Source of the DNA: Alectoria sarmentosa
Lineage: Eukaryota > Ascomycota > Lecanoromycetes > Lecanorales > Parmeliaceae
DNA: 19,387 nucleotides
NCBI GenBank assembly: GCA_009733775.1
Contig: WOGZ01000484.1
Span: forward strand, 1 to 19,387
Direction: 5' to 3'
Position numbers and translations under genes: made by a program
Shown: positions 8,526-17,584 of the stretch, piece after piece
Layout of the letters: every line of letters begins with the position of its first letter
Numbering within the stretch: position 1 is the stretch's first letter
The notes under the pieces: model-generated
Told to the model about the DNA's origin: nothing
The model's database searches: none
The model's input: the letters and a program-made list of their open reading frames with translations, nothing else

Positions 8526-10232
8526 CTAACCCCTTGGGCCTTTTCGATCCTTAATCTTTACCCTCATATCCCCATCCATAATCATGATCCCAGAGCCAGA
8601 ATAAGATTTTCCAAGCCCCGGAAACTTCTTACTGCTCTTGCCGTGGTCATCCACAAAGCCCAAGGGTTCTATTTCAAAAGATAGTAGTACCGAAGCCACG
8701 GACGCGAGAACCTCCTGCTTCGCAAAAACCCTACCGGGACAAATAGTCTTGCCACCGCCGAATGGGAAAAACTTTCCATTCGTCCCGCTTGTAGTAAAAA
8801 GCTGTTGCCCAGTCTCGGAGTCCGTCTTCAGAAATCTTTCTGCGTAGAATTGGTCGCACGGCGGATTTGTCCAAAGTGTCTCGTCACGATGACCAAGCCA
8901 GGAAGGAGCCATAACGACAGCGTTCTTCTCGAGAAGTACTCGCCGCTTTCCATCGTCGAGTGGCAGCGTGAGATCTTCTCTCAGTTCTCGGGTCACTAGA
9001 ACGTCCACGTATAGTCTCAGGACTTCGTGGAACACGCTTTGTAGTAACGGCAGGGCGATCAAGGTCGGAATGTCTAGGGACCTATTAACGCGTTCCGCCC
9101 GCTCCAGCTCTTCCATCACCCGACTCAAGAGTGTTTGATCGCCTTCCGGGTTCAGGATGTGCAATAACATCCATCCTGCAGCCGGGATAGCATTACTATT
9201 CAAACCAAAGAGGAAGCCAAGATCCATACCAGCCCTGGTCCTCACGTTTACACCTCTAGACGCGTAATAGTGCTGCCTTGCTCTATTAGCTCGGCTGCCA
9301 TAAGCCGACTCCCAGTCCACCTCGCCGTCAGGATGAACGGGATTGTTTTTGCATTCTTCCTGCATTTGTTGTTGCCAATTAATCAGCCCGTTCAGGACCC
9401 TTTCGCGTACGTTGTACGCCGTCGGGCTAATAAGCTTTGGAATTCGAAAGAACAGTGTCAACATATGGCGATCGAATTCGAAGAAGTCTTCTCGCATATT
9501 GGGATAAATCTCCAACAGCCTACTTCCCATGAATGCTGTCGTCGACGCCTTGAACATCCTGTCTTGCAACCATGCATATAACCCATGCACATTCTCCTTT
9601 GTATCTCCTTTCTCACTGTTCGATTCACCAGCCAACTGGTCCCTTAGCACCCTCGTAAAATTGGCTGTCAACTCATTCACACTCTTCTTCTCCAGTAGGT
9701 AATTCTGCCAAACCTTCTCCTGTTGTTGAATTGGCGTGATACCCGTATGGTCAGGTCCTTCTCCAACACCAAAATATCTCAGTCCCTCCTTGTGATCTAC
9801 ACCAAGTCCTAGTTCCGAGATTTGCAGGTTGAAGCCATCACGGGCTGGGCCGCGGGCTTTGAACAGCGCTTCGACAGCACTGGGAGAGAAGAGGATATAT
9901 GTAGTATTGCCGCCAAGGAGGAGAGTGCAGGCGCCTGTTGCACGAGGATGGGAACGAAAGAGGTTGGCCCAGAACTCGCCAGGTTTGGGGGCGAGGAAGG
10001 CAATGGCGTGGCCGAGGAATGGGATGGTGTAAGGAATTGGTGGAGGGGGGCTTCCTTTTGTGGAATCAGCAGCGGCGGAAGGGTTGATGGAAAGGCTTCG
10101 ATGGTATTTGCTGGTTGTGTAGAGGCGTACGACCGTCAAGACGCTGATAAGGGCGAGGCATGGCACGACTATGAATAGAGCTGAGGGTGAAGGATTGGAC
10201 ATGATGCGAAGGATGAACGAGTTGACTGACAT
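8526..10232 (-). CDS. Cytochrome P450 monooxygenase, CYP7/CYP8-like
   Basis: A heme-thiolate monooxygenase of 568 residues, intronless, slightly longer than the usual 500–530. The N terminus has a membrane anchor (about residues 17–38), then a proline-rich hinge (P-P-P-P-I-P-Y-T-I-P) before the catalytic domain, so it should sit on the ER facing the cytosol and take electrons from P450 reductase. Key motifs: I-helix near 343–352 (G-L-N-S-N-A-I-P-A-A), K-helix E403-x-x-R406, the F-Y-A-E-R-F meander (462–467), and the heme loop F-G-G-G-K-T-I-C-P-G-R at 491–501 with Cys498 as iron ligand. The I-helix has Asn-Ala-Ile-Pro instead of the common A/G-G-x-D/E-T-T, as in the CYP7/CYP8 (sterol hydroxylase, prostacyclin synthase) group, where the acid-alcohol pair is altered; fungal homologues exist but substrates are mostly unknown. 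A second in-frame Met at residue 11 (10202) is an equally good start. No cluster partner is present except the broken regulator 2.3 kb away. Appears intact. Confidence 0.93.
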   Translation of the reverse strand: MSVNSFILRIMSNPSPSALFIVVPCLALISVLTVVRLYTTSKYHRSLSINPSAAADSTKGSPPPPIPYTIPFLGHAIAFLAPKPGEFWANLFRSHPRATGACTLLLGGNTTYILFSPSAVEALFKARGPARDGFNLQISELGLGVDHKEGLRYFGVGEGPDHTGITPIQQQEKVWQNYLLEKKSVNELTANFTRVLRDQLAGESNSEKGDTKENVHGLYAWLQDRMFKASTTAFMGSRLLEIYPNMREDFFEFDRHMLTLFFRIPKLISPTAYNVRERVLNGLINWQQQMQEECKNNPVHPDGEVDWESAYGSRANRARQHYYASRGVNVRTRAGMDLGFLFGLNSNAIPAAGWMLLHILNPEGDQTLLSRVMEELERAERVNRSLDIPTLIALPLLQSVFHEVLRLYVDVLVTRELREDLTLPLDDGKRRVLLEKNAVVMAPSWLGHRDETLWTNPPCDQFYAERFLKTDSETGQQLFTTSGTNGKFFPFGGGKTICPGRVFAKQEVLASVASVLLSFEIEPLGFVDDHGKSSKKFPGLGKSYSGSGIMIMDGDMRVKIKDRKGPRG

Positions 10233-10742
10233 GTTGGTAAGTCAGCTCAGACAGGGAGCGTCGTGGTCTTACTGTAGGCTAGTGAGACTGGTAGAAAGTA
10301 GATAAAGTCTTACTCCCCGGTGCCAGCAGGAAGAAGTTCTACTATGGCGTACGAAGTATGCATCGATCTTTGGATCCTGAGAGGCTGAGTAATCCCGTAA
10401 CGCGAGGTGCTATAAAGTGTCACGTATGGACGCGTCCCGGGTAAGGGATTACTCAGCAGTCAGCCTGAGATAACTTCTGCAGCGTCCGAGGGTCTAATAA
10501 CGAATTTGCCCGTACCCAGACGGTGATTCTAACTATCATTTACCACCGTATCTAATTAGATGTGACTTATTTACCTACTTATTGATACCTTGAAGATCAT
10601 GGCGTCTTGTTACCCTCTACATAAAATTTGTCGTAATAATAGTTAAATATAGCCTGCCATTCTTGATTTCATTACTCTACAGTGCCGTTCACAGCCTCGT
10701 CGCCATTAATCTGTATCTGATACCGCTGGTTTCGATAGTAAT
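10233..10742. promoter_or_regulatory. P450 upstream region
   Basis: About 510 bases lie between the 5' end of the P450 and the 3' end of the membrane-protein gene, which are both on the minus strand. It should hold the P450 promoter and the 3' end signals of the neighbour. The first 250 bases are of normal composition; 10560–10740 is more AT-rich, as expected for a 3' untranslated region. The notable element is the inverted repeat at 10385–10456. Confidence 0.5.
10385..10456. repeat. 12-bp perfect inverted repeat upstream of the P450
   Basis: CTGAGTAATCCC at 10385–10396 is matched by its exact reverse complement at 10445–10456, with 48 bases between. Similarity continues a little outside the arms (CCTGAG and GGCTGA-type repeats) and CGCG occurs just inside each arm. 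It lies about 150–225 bases upstream of the P450 start. It may be a paired operator, a tiny inverted-repeat transposon scar, or an extruding hairpin. I see no obvious target duplication. Confidence 0.8.
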
Positions 10743-11710
10743 TTACATACGTTCAGCAACCTCATAAATCAGTCTCCCATCAAGTTCGTCTGACCTCCCG
10801 CCCTCATGTCCAAGCCCCCGCCTCTGTCCCTCGACACCAATCAGGTCTCCGCTCTTGACTCTTAGCTCATTATACTTCTCTTTCCAAACGCGCACCTCCC
10901 TCCTCGCACTCAGCTCGCGACTTCTCTGTCTCCCCAGCAAACCCAAAGCACTAAGCAGTGCTAACCCAAGCGGTACACCGACCCCAGCTCCGACCGCAGT
11001 CGACTTATGAGATGAGATTAACGAATGTTGAGATACCGTGAGGTTTGTGAGGGGGGTGGCTGTTGTTGATGAAGCGACTTTTGATGAAGCGACTGTTGAT
11101 GAAGCGACTATGGATGACATTGTGACCGTAATTGTGTCACTACTATTCGGTGAAGTGGAGCCGGACGTTCGATTGAATATTACTCTTCCAGCTGGGACGC
11201 GAAATGGAGCTGTGCTCCCTCGTGTGCTTTTATTGCATGCATTGATTGATGAGTTGCCCGGTCCACAGCAAAAGGATCCGCCATTTTGGAATGGGAAGAT
11301 CGATATGCCCGAGCCGGTACTGACTAGGAGACCGAAGTGCAAGATTAGTCTTGTGCAGATGATGACATGCATGGAGGGCAACACAAAAGGAGGCGAGGGG
11401 ACCAGGAATCTCTTGCTTTTCACAACTTACCATCCTGACAAAACTGCGGACATTCGCCGCTTTGCCAAGCTGAATCTGTGCAAGTGCCCCGCGAAACAGC
11501 TTCATTGCCCATCTGGGCGAGACACAGGCCATTGTCCAGACAAATGTCGAAATATGCGCAGCATGGGCTCGCCTGACCAGACGATTGGGCATGGCAGGGA
11601 ATGTCCCGACTGGCTCCCGAGCCGTCTGGGAAGTAACACGTTTGTGCGTCTATCGTTGTTGCTTCCCCCAGGAAAGAGGTTAAGATTGCGATGAAAAGTA
11701 GAGCGTGCAT
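10743..11710 (-). CDS. Secreted-type Cys-rich single-pass membrane protein, two exons
   Basis: Two exons: 11710–11431 and 11323–10743, giving 286 residues. The 107-nt intron (11430–11324) has a GTAAGT donor, a GACTAAT branch-like site about 24 nt before the CTAG acceptor, and joins in frame (…C-Q-D then V-S-T-G-S). Order of parts: signal peptide (about 1–22), an ectodomain with 12 cysteines (25, 39, 50, 51, 57, 63, 77, 87, 91, 112, 113, 123) including the C-x5-C-L-D-N-G-L-C pattern, a Ser/Thr-rich stalk (about 145–200) with N-x-S/T sites, a Gly/Ala/Leu membrane helix (about 203–224), and a basic coil-like tail starting R-Q-R-S-R. This architecture is widespread in Pezizomycotina and resembles cell-wall stress-sensor layouts, but the function of this family is not known to me. 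It is likely a plasma-membrane protein with the cysteine domain outside. No missing key part seen. Confidence 0.85.
11065..11109 (-). repeat. Three 15-bp coding repeats in the Ser/Thr stalk
   Basis: Three tandem copies of a 15-bp unit (11065–11079, 11080–11094, 11095–11109) differ at one base only. On the minus strand they encode the pentads V-A-S-S-T/K in the stalk of the membrane protein. In-frame repeats of this kind let the stalk length vary between strains without breaking the frame. Confidence 0.9.
11324..11430 (-). other. Intron of the membrane-protein gene
   Basis: GTAAGT at the 5' end (minus strand, from 11430), a GACTAAT branch-like site, and CTAG ending at 11324. Removing 107 nt joins the two open frames in phase 1. 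Another AG three bases later would break the frame. Confidence 0.85.
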
Positions 11711-13031
11711 GATTGTTGAAAATCTTTGAAATCGGAGGTGTGGCGAATGCCAGCGTGCGAGGTGTAGGGATCTTTTGCTGTAGAGGGCTTGAAGGGATGG
11801 AAGCTTTGATATTATAATGGGATGCTGAGGCTGAAAGAATCATCGGCAAACGGGGCGAAGGCATAGCAGCTGAACGGGGCAGCAAAGATTCGGCTCCGAT
11901 GATAGGTACTTAGGCTAGGAGTCGTAGTATCATGCAGGCTGACTATTTCAGGTTTGATGACAAGGTCGTAGCATAATCTCATCGGAGAAAGGATTGCCGT
12001 CTCCCACTTCACTATGAATGACGAGTCGTAAATTTGGGGCCCATATGTGGCAGCTGTTGATTGGTGACCCCGTAGGTGCAGGGGACGTAGTTTGACACCG
12101 CCCTTCGACTGGAAACCAATCCCACATGATTGATACCATGCTGCCTGTTGATTTACTCTAGCCACCTTCACTCTACATTCCCGTTGCTGCGGACAAGGCA
12201 AGTTTTGCCTTTTGGACTCGTTTCATCCTTCAGATACTACGAGAAGACGCATATGCTGAGTAACGTCGGCGCAGGCGGCACCTTAGACCATGAGTGAAGT
12301 CGTAATACAAGATAGTGAAATAATCTTAGAGGCCTCCTGCTTCGATGATTCCAGTAAGATCTTCTGCCAATTCATAGGACAGGCAGCTCGTGTCGAGCTG
12401 CCATCAAAAATCAAAGAATGCAGGGTGCGCCGACATCTTGAATCCAGAAACCCTAAATCTTCCCACCTCGCTGTGCCAAAAATAAAATTCCGTCAGTGGA
12501 TAATTCATGGCGATGCATCTCGGCGCTAATACAAGTTAAAGAAAGTCTCTTCATCGTAAATCCATCGCCGTACATGTCGTCCATCTTCCTTGTGTGATCC
12601 CCATGGATCGTGAAGTCGCTGCGCGCGGTCCGTACTTCAATCTTCGGTCTAGAGATCCTCTCAACATGAGCTTTTTTGCCTTTTGGAGGGAGGCTAGGAT
12701 GGCTTTGTCAGGTCAAAGGGTGAGCGAAGTGGAGAGCCTTGAGATGTTGCAATTTTGCTTGAGTATCGGTCTGGCGAACGCGGAACTCGATCCTTATTAG
12801 AAGGTACTATACAGGAGAGCGTGTCAGCGTGGAAGAGCACCTTGGTTACAGGTATTGTGCGGGAGGTCGTGATGGTGAGGAAGAACACTTTGAAGGACGG
12901 GTATCCTTCTTGTTGCTGAACGCTCCTGACGAAGATTGCCCGCTTTGCTTTAATTATGATGGAGATCCCCGAGGTGGTATTAGAGGTGAGACGTTTGTTG
13001 CTATTGTTGAATATCCAAGAGCTCTCGATCC
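11711..13031. other. Intergenic stretch with weak open frames
   Basis: This contains the upstream region of the membrane-protein gene (a TATA-like TATAAT on the minus strand near 11810). Plus-strand open frames at 12290–12529 (79 aa) and 12594–12800 (68 aa) start with Met but show no domain I know; the first is moderately acidic then basic, and includes the hairpin at 12382–12402. Minus-strand frames at 11812–12201 and 12694–13038 look like chance. I do not call a gene here. Confidence 0.4.
12382..12402. repeat. Perfect 9-bp stem hairpin
   Basis: GGCAGCTCG at 12382–12390, a TGT loop, and its exact reverse complement at 12394–12402. It is GC-rich and followed by an A-rich stretch. Eukaryotic genes do not use such hairpins as intrinsic terminators, so it may be chance, a binding palindrome or RNA structure. 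Confidence 0.7.
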
Positions 13032-13462
13032 ATGTCATCGTACATCGTCACATCGTCGCAAAAACCCTTTTTCCAAATGCCGTCCCACCAAGCTCTCTCC
13101 AACCCCTCCTCCCCCTCTTTCCCCTCCCAATCCAATTCGAACAACAACATCTCAATCCCACCCAACCCGGCCAACCGTCTGCCTCCACCTCTCTTTACTC
13201 GTTCTCAGCTCCTCAGCAAGATTGCCCATCATACGCGCGATCACAGCGATCCTTGCGCTCTGGGAGTCGCAAGTCCAATTGAATGGTGAAGTACTGGAGT
13301 GAATGGTAGTGGTGGATACGGACTTGGGGAATCGGATCGATTCGAACACAAGCGAGGGACTTGGGGAGTTGGAGACCAGCGAGGCTGTTGGGGAGGGCAG
13401 TATGCTGGGGTTTCTGGAGCGACGGGAGGGTGCGGGAATATGATGATCTGGATGATTGTTAA
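13032..13462 (+). pseudogene. Small Ser/Pro-rich protein with a frame-scattered tail
   Basis: The frame 13032–13289 encodes 85 residues: a Ser/Thr N terminus with S-Q-K-P-F-F-Q, a Ser/Pro/Asn-rich low-complexity middle, and a structured-looking L-F-T-R-S-Q-L-L-S-K-I-A-H-H-T-R-D-H-S-D near residues 53–72. It stops at a TGA (13287–13289). Coding-like text then continues in the next frame at 13303–13443 (acidic and Gly/Ser-rich, ending L-G-F-L-E-R-R-E-G) and in the third frame at about 13430–13462 (R-E-Y-D-D-L-D-D-C then TAA). I read this as one gene of about 140 residues broken by two small indels near 13275–13303 and in the G-rich 13420–13430. I know no function; similar short, disordered proteins with such an L-G-F-L-E-R-R-E-G / R-E-Y-D-D-L end seem plausible in ascomycetes, but I cannot confirm that here. 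Assembly error in the G runs is the main alternative. Confidence 0.45.
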
Positions 13463-15135
13463 GAGGAGCTTTTGTTTTGGGAGAAGGGGAGCGGAAGTTG
13501 AATAGTGTTGTGGATATTTATGCGTATTTGGAGACTGCGCATATGCGGATGACGAGTGTGTAGGGAGGTTCAGTGAGGATTGGGTTAGCGAAGCGGATAA
13601 ATGGACTGAGTATTAGTCGAATGCGTCGTGGGAGCATTTGTGTACCTGTGTTGTGGAAATGGTGGAAAAGTTTGCCTCGACTGTTGGATCTGAATGTTGG
13701 CAGACTGGTCGCAAAGCTTTGGTATTGACAGGCTATGAAGGCGGAGGCTGAGCTTGAACTGATCGCCGAGACTTTTGGGGAATGGTGGGAAGTGTCATAT
13801 ACGGCATCAGAAGAGATTTGGATCAAGGGATTTTTATAGCATCCACGTAAGCGAGCTTTCAATTGAGACATGAAGAGAGCACATGACTTTCAAGGCAGTT
13901 CTCGTGTCAACACAAGATTTCCTCGTCGAATTAGACTCCATTGATACGCAGACAATTCGGACTGCCGATTTCACAGCTCGAAGCGCGTTCACACGATGAC
14001 GACAGATAGACGGGATGATCCTGTGATTTTCTTATCGGGTAAAGCCAGCCGCGTAGTTCTCTAACGCCTGGTATGTCTTGGCTTAGCTTTCAATTCTTGG
14101 AAAAGCCTGGTACTTAACCCAATGCGGAAGCGGTATCGTCTTGAAGCGTAGAGCGTCAGCAAATGAAGCACGTCCTTCTTCCTTATGAGATGCCTTTCTC
14201 GATACCGTTGATATCTTTGCCTGCAGCAGAAGAGATGCTTCTTCGTCCCCACTACAATCATCTCTCGCCTCTCCCGTACGTTGCCATATAGTGTCCCCTC
14301 AAACGTACCCTTTACTCCTTCATTCCCAGTGGTAATGCTTTCTTCACCTGACTAGATGCTACTTTAAGGGATCGATAGTATCTTGGAGTGGTAGAGTTTC
14401 GGGGACAAAGGAGCGACGGGTGGGCTAGATGTGAAAGAAGCTCTAGTCACATGGTAGATATGCAAGATGGCCTGAGTGTCCATTAGTGGGGTAACCTGGA
14501 CACATCCCCTAAGGGCAGGATGGCAATTGACTTACATATCGTGCAGATTTAGGTCACTGACTTTTCCAATGAGCTCCCTTCGAGATAGTATCAGCTCTTT
14601 CAAATGACGGCTCTCATGCTTGCTGGAATCATCCGCGCATAAAACGATCAGAGTCGTCCAACTGTCCCAGTCGTCGAATTACATTTAGGTTGTGATCGAC
14701 AGACAATAGAAGTATCGATATGGTAAAAGGCCTCGAAGCTTTAAATGTCGTTCATAACTTGAGCTATGGCGTGGACTGCCGCTCGCTCTCCGGCTGGCCT
14801 TGCCCTGCCGTATCTTTGCCAATTTAGCCGTCTGTGACCTCGTACGCGCGGTTTGAGATCGGGTGCACGGCCTCCCAGTAGCCTCGGGAGAATGTAGTAT
14901 TTCTGCAGGAGTGTTCCGGGCCTTCACACTGCGCCCATTTGGCTTCGTCCTTCGCTGTTTCGGCTTCGCTTCCACCCTTTACTTCTCGACTCTTGCTTCT
15001 AATACCCTCGTCTGCATATCATTAGGCGCTTGAGCGTGGACCCGACGATATACTCTGCGGTGTTTTCTCCATCGGACTTTTTCAGCACGAGAGCCAAAGG
15101 AGTAGGGTGTTGCTGACGTGCGATTACTATCAACT
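13463..15135. other. Long stretch without a supportable gene
   Basis: Normal base composition but only short, mutually overlapping open frames: 13518–13871 minus, 14061–14261 minus and 14685–14975 minus (very basic). None has a domain I recognise. A minus-strand frame of about 50 codons near 14980–14830 (Glu/Ala/Lys-rich, then E-G-P-E-H-S-C) looks coding-like but has no start or partner. There is a 7-bp inverted repeat at 14476–14482 and 14497–14503 (GTGTCCA/TGGACAC). Confidence 0.4.
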
Positions 15136-15594
15136 CTATTTTCGTCTGGCTCGGGTAAGCTTAGTGATGGTCTCGATGCAGTGTATGATTCGGTCTGGAA
15201 TTGCATAAAAGAAGGCCCAATGGAGTGTCCAGATAAACTGGAGGCGCGAGAGTCTGACGGCAGTACTTTGACCGGGCAGCTTCTCGGTTGACCAAAGTCG
15301 TGCCTCCATGAGAAGTATCCGCTTCTCACCAAGAAGGCTTGCCAGCGCCCATATGATTGTACTCTTATCTCTTCCATCACATAACACCGAGCTTAGTCGT
15401 TAAAAGATTGAATCCAAAGCTATTTTGGTAGAGGGAGGGTCGTAGAGCTTGGTGTAATCAGAAGCAAAGATGTTGGCAAGAGAGCAGTAGGTCTCGGGAC
15501 GATGTGAAGCCTCCAGAAGCCATGCGGCCAGCTCACTTGAGAGTATAGATACATGGGAATCGTAAGTCATCTTGAAAGACCTCTCCGACGACAT
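15136..15594 (-). pseudogene. Unidentified frame interrupted by one TAA
   Basis: A Met at 15594 with a good Kozak-like context (GCCGCAATG) opens a frame of 64 codons that ends at TAA (15400–15402), but the same frame stays open for 87 more codons to 15136. The second half is hydrophobic and aromatic (I-I-W-A-L-A-S-L-L-G-E-K-R, then R-L-Q-F-I-W-T-L-H-W-A-F-F-Y), suggesting one or two membrane helices. Without the stop it would be about 152 residues. The TAA could come from a Gln CAA by a single C-to-T change. I cannot name the family; an integral membrane enzyme fragment is one possibility. Another minus frame (14979–15380) overlaps it and is likely a shadow. Confidence 0.3.
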
Positions 15595-16265
15595 TGCGGC
15601 GACCAGTCACATGGTTTGATGACTGATGATGGATGGGTAAGGGAGGTAAGTATGGTACTGTAGCGGTGGAAGCTCGGAAATCTACTTTACTTAGCTTCTT
15701 GAGCCCGCGGCAAGCGGTGGTGGCGGCTAAATTCATCACCCCACCAACCCCAGTCTCAGTCTTATACTAAAGTACTGAGTACGTCGGATTGCCCACCAGC
15801 CACGGGTACGGTCTCCCGAACAGTGGCTTTGCAGATTTTCGGCACAAACCTACCTAGCAGGGCAACCTTGCAGAGACCCAAAGAGCCAACCTCAACTTCC
15901 ATATATTGTGCCAGTAATCCTAATGCTTGCTGGATTCCTCTCATATCTGCTATTCATGACGAAGTAAAAGCCGATCTATTCTGTCTGTTGCGTAAAAAGG
16001 GGAGCCTGTACTCTCGCTTACGTCGGGCGTACAATTAATAAACGAGGATGGGCTCGGCGGCTACGCTCTTCTATAATTATATATCCTATATTCTGAAACC
16101 CGTCAAGTTTGAGGAGAAATTACAAGGTGTGAGCTCAGTCGTCATAATTGGTGGCTTTCGAATCATGCGCCCTGAAATATTTCGAGACGATCAGAATTAG
16201 GGTCTTGGAAAGGATGCTGTCGTCTCATCATCAGGGGGTGCAAGAAGTGAGTAAGTCAACTAAGT
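15595..16265. other. Right edge of the island, nothing assigned
   Basis: Short open frames at 15533–15739 minus, 15762–15944 minus and 15823–16038 plus have no recognisable features. The minus frame starting at 15739 has a coding look for its first 20 codons (M-M-N-L-A-A-T-T-A-C-R-G-L-K-K) and a donor-like GTAAAG, and could be an upstream exon of the interrupted frame below 15594. AT content rises abruptly after about 16265. Confidence 0.4.
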
Positions 16266-16452
16266 CATATTTAAACAAACGGTTTTTTTATTAAATAATT
16301 ACATTTTTATTTATTTTATATTAAAAAAATCATTAAATCGTCGATTTAACGTTTTTATTATTATTATTTATTAATTAAATATATCGTTTAAATATTTCAT
16401 TTATTTTAATTTAAAAAAAAATTGAAAAAAAAATTTCAACATTCGAAAATGA

Positions 16453-16477
16453 TTTTTTTTTTTTTTTTTTTTTTTTT
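16453..16477 (+). repeat. 25-base T homopolymer tract
   Basis: An uninterrupted run of 25 T residues 190 bases inside the right AT block, in the same orientation as the 27-T run in the left block. Confidence 0.9.
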
Positions 16478-17393
16478 ACAATTTTCGTTTTATGAATCTC
16501 TTATTTTAAAACGTTTTATATAAATTTTATAAAATTTAAATTTAATAACTAAATTTAATAATTTTAAATTTTAATATTATAAAATCGTTTTTAAATTGCA
16601 ATTTAATTATTAATTAAATAAATATTATAAATTAAATTATTCTTATTTTAAAAAAAGATTTTTATATTTATTTTTCGTTTTATCTTTTATATTTTCTTTA
16701 AATGTAACGAAAAAATAAAATTTATATTAAATATTTACGTTATAAAATTTTCTTTTAAATATATATTAAAATTATAAAAATCTATTATAATTTATTTTAA
16801 ATATCGCTCACTTTAAAAAATATTTTTCTAAATTTAATTTTTCGTTATTTAAAAAATTATTTTCTTTAAAAATGTTTTTATATATATTAATATTAATTTT
16901 AATACGTTATCAAAATTATTATAAAATTATAATTTATTTTTATAATAATATAAAAAAAGATTAATATATATATATATAAATTTTTTCGAATTAAAATATT
17001 TTAATTATATTTTTAAAAGTATATTATTAATTTAAGATTTTTTTTTAAATATTTAATATATTTATATAATATTAAAATTTATATAAATTTTATTAATTTT
17101 ATTTATAAGTTAATAATAATATTATATTATATTAATTTTATAATTATAATCGTAATTTTTTTCAATTAATTTATTTAATTAAAAAATTTATTTAATTTTA
17201 ACTTTTTTATATAATTTAATATTAACTTTTTTTATACATAACGAATTTTAAAAAAAAATTAATATTATATTTTAAAAAGAAAGTGTTTATTTATTATATA
17301 TATTTTTCGTCGTTATTATAATTTCTTTCTTTCTTTTTAATATATTTATATTATATTTATATTAATATTTAATATATTTAATATATTCGATAT

Positions 17394-17533
17394 TATTAAA
17401 ACGTGATCGCTTTAATAGTTTATAAAGAGATATAATAAACTTTTATAAAATTAAATAAAACGTATCGATTATAAAGCGCGATACTCTTAATTCTTTTAAT
17501 TTATAATTTAATGATAATCGAATTATTCTCATA
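17394..17533. repeat. Direct repeat copy 1, LTR-like
   Basis: About 140 bases aligned without gaps to 17974–18113, offset exactly 580. The central 41 bases (about 17443–17483, ending GCGCGAT) are identical. I counted 20 mismatches and all are transitions, the signature of C-to-T mutation on either strand. Copy 2 starts TGTTAAAACG and copy 1 TATTAAAACG, so the left end may be a long terminal repeat beginning with TG. The similarity ends near 17533. Confidence 0.75.
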
Positions 17534-17561
17534 ATTGTATCGCGTTGAAATTTCGAAACTT

Positions 17562-17584
17562 GATTAACCTCGAAAAGGTTAATC
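17562..17584. repeat. Perfect 9-bp stem hairpin between the repeat copies
   Basis: GATTAACCT at 17562–17570, a CGAAA loop, and AGGTTAATC at 17576–17584. It stands out because the perfect pairing survives in a heavily mutated region; it lies just after repeat copy 1, where a primer-binding or leader structure would be in an LTR element. Confidence 0.7.

Noticed and set aside
8638..10178. Plus-strand frames inside the P450 (8638, 8805, 9270, 9822, 9829) and the minus frame at 9809–10003
   Set aside because: They are antisense or out of frame to a P450 with complete motifs.
4763..10232. An active secondary-metabolite cluster made of the regulator and the P450
   Set aside because: No backbone enzyme or transporter is present and the regulator lacks its DNA-binding domain; only a remnant can be suggested.
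11038..11694. 218-codon plus-strand frame across the membrane-protein gene
   Set aside because: It is antisense to both exons, and the minus-strand reading has a signal peptide, ordered cysteines, splice sites and a membrane helix.
12829..13302. 157-codon plus frame overlapping the small Ser/Pro-rich protein
   Set aside because: It needs a GTG start, its second half is a Pro/Thr/Ser shadow of the other frame, and its first half has no motif.
4287..16477. The two T tracts as a matched pair of insertion ends bounding the island
   Set aside because: They lie at unequal distances from the boundaries, share the same orientation and have no common flanking sequence; AT-rich DNA makes such runs by slippage.
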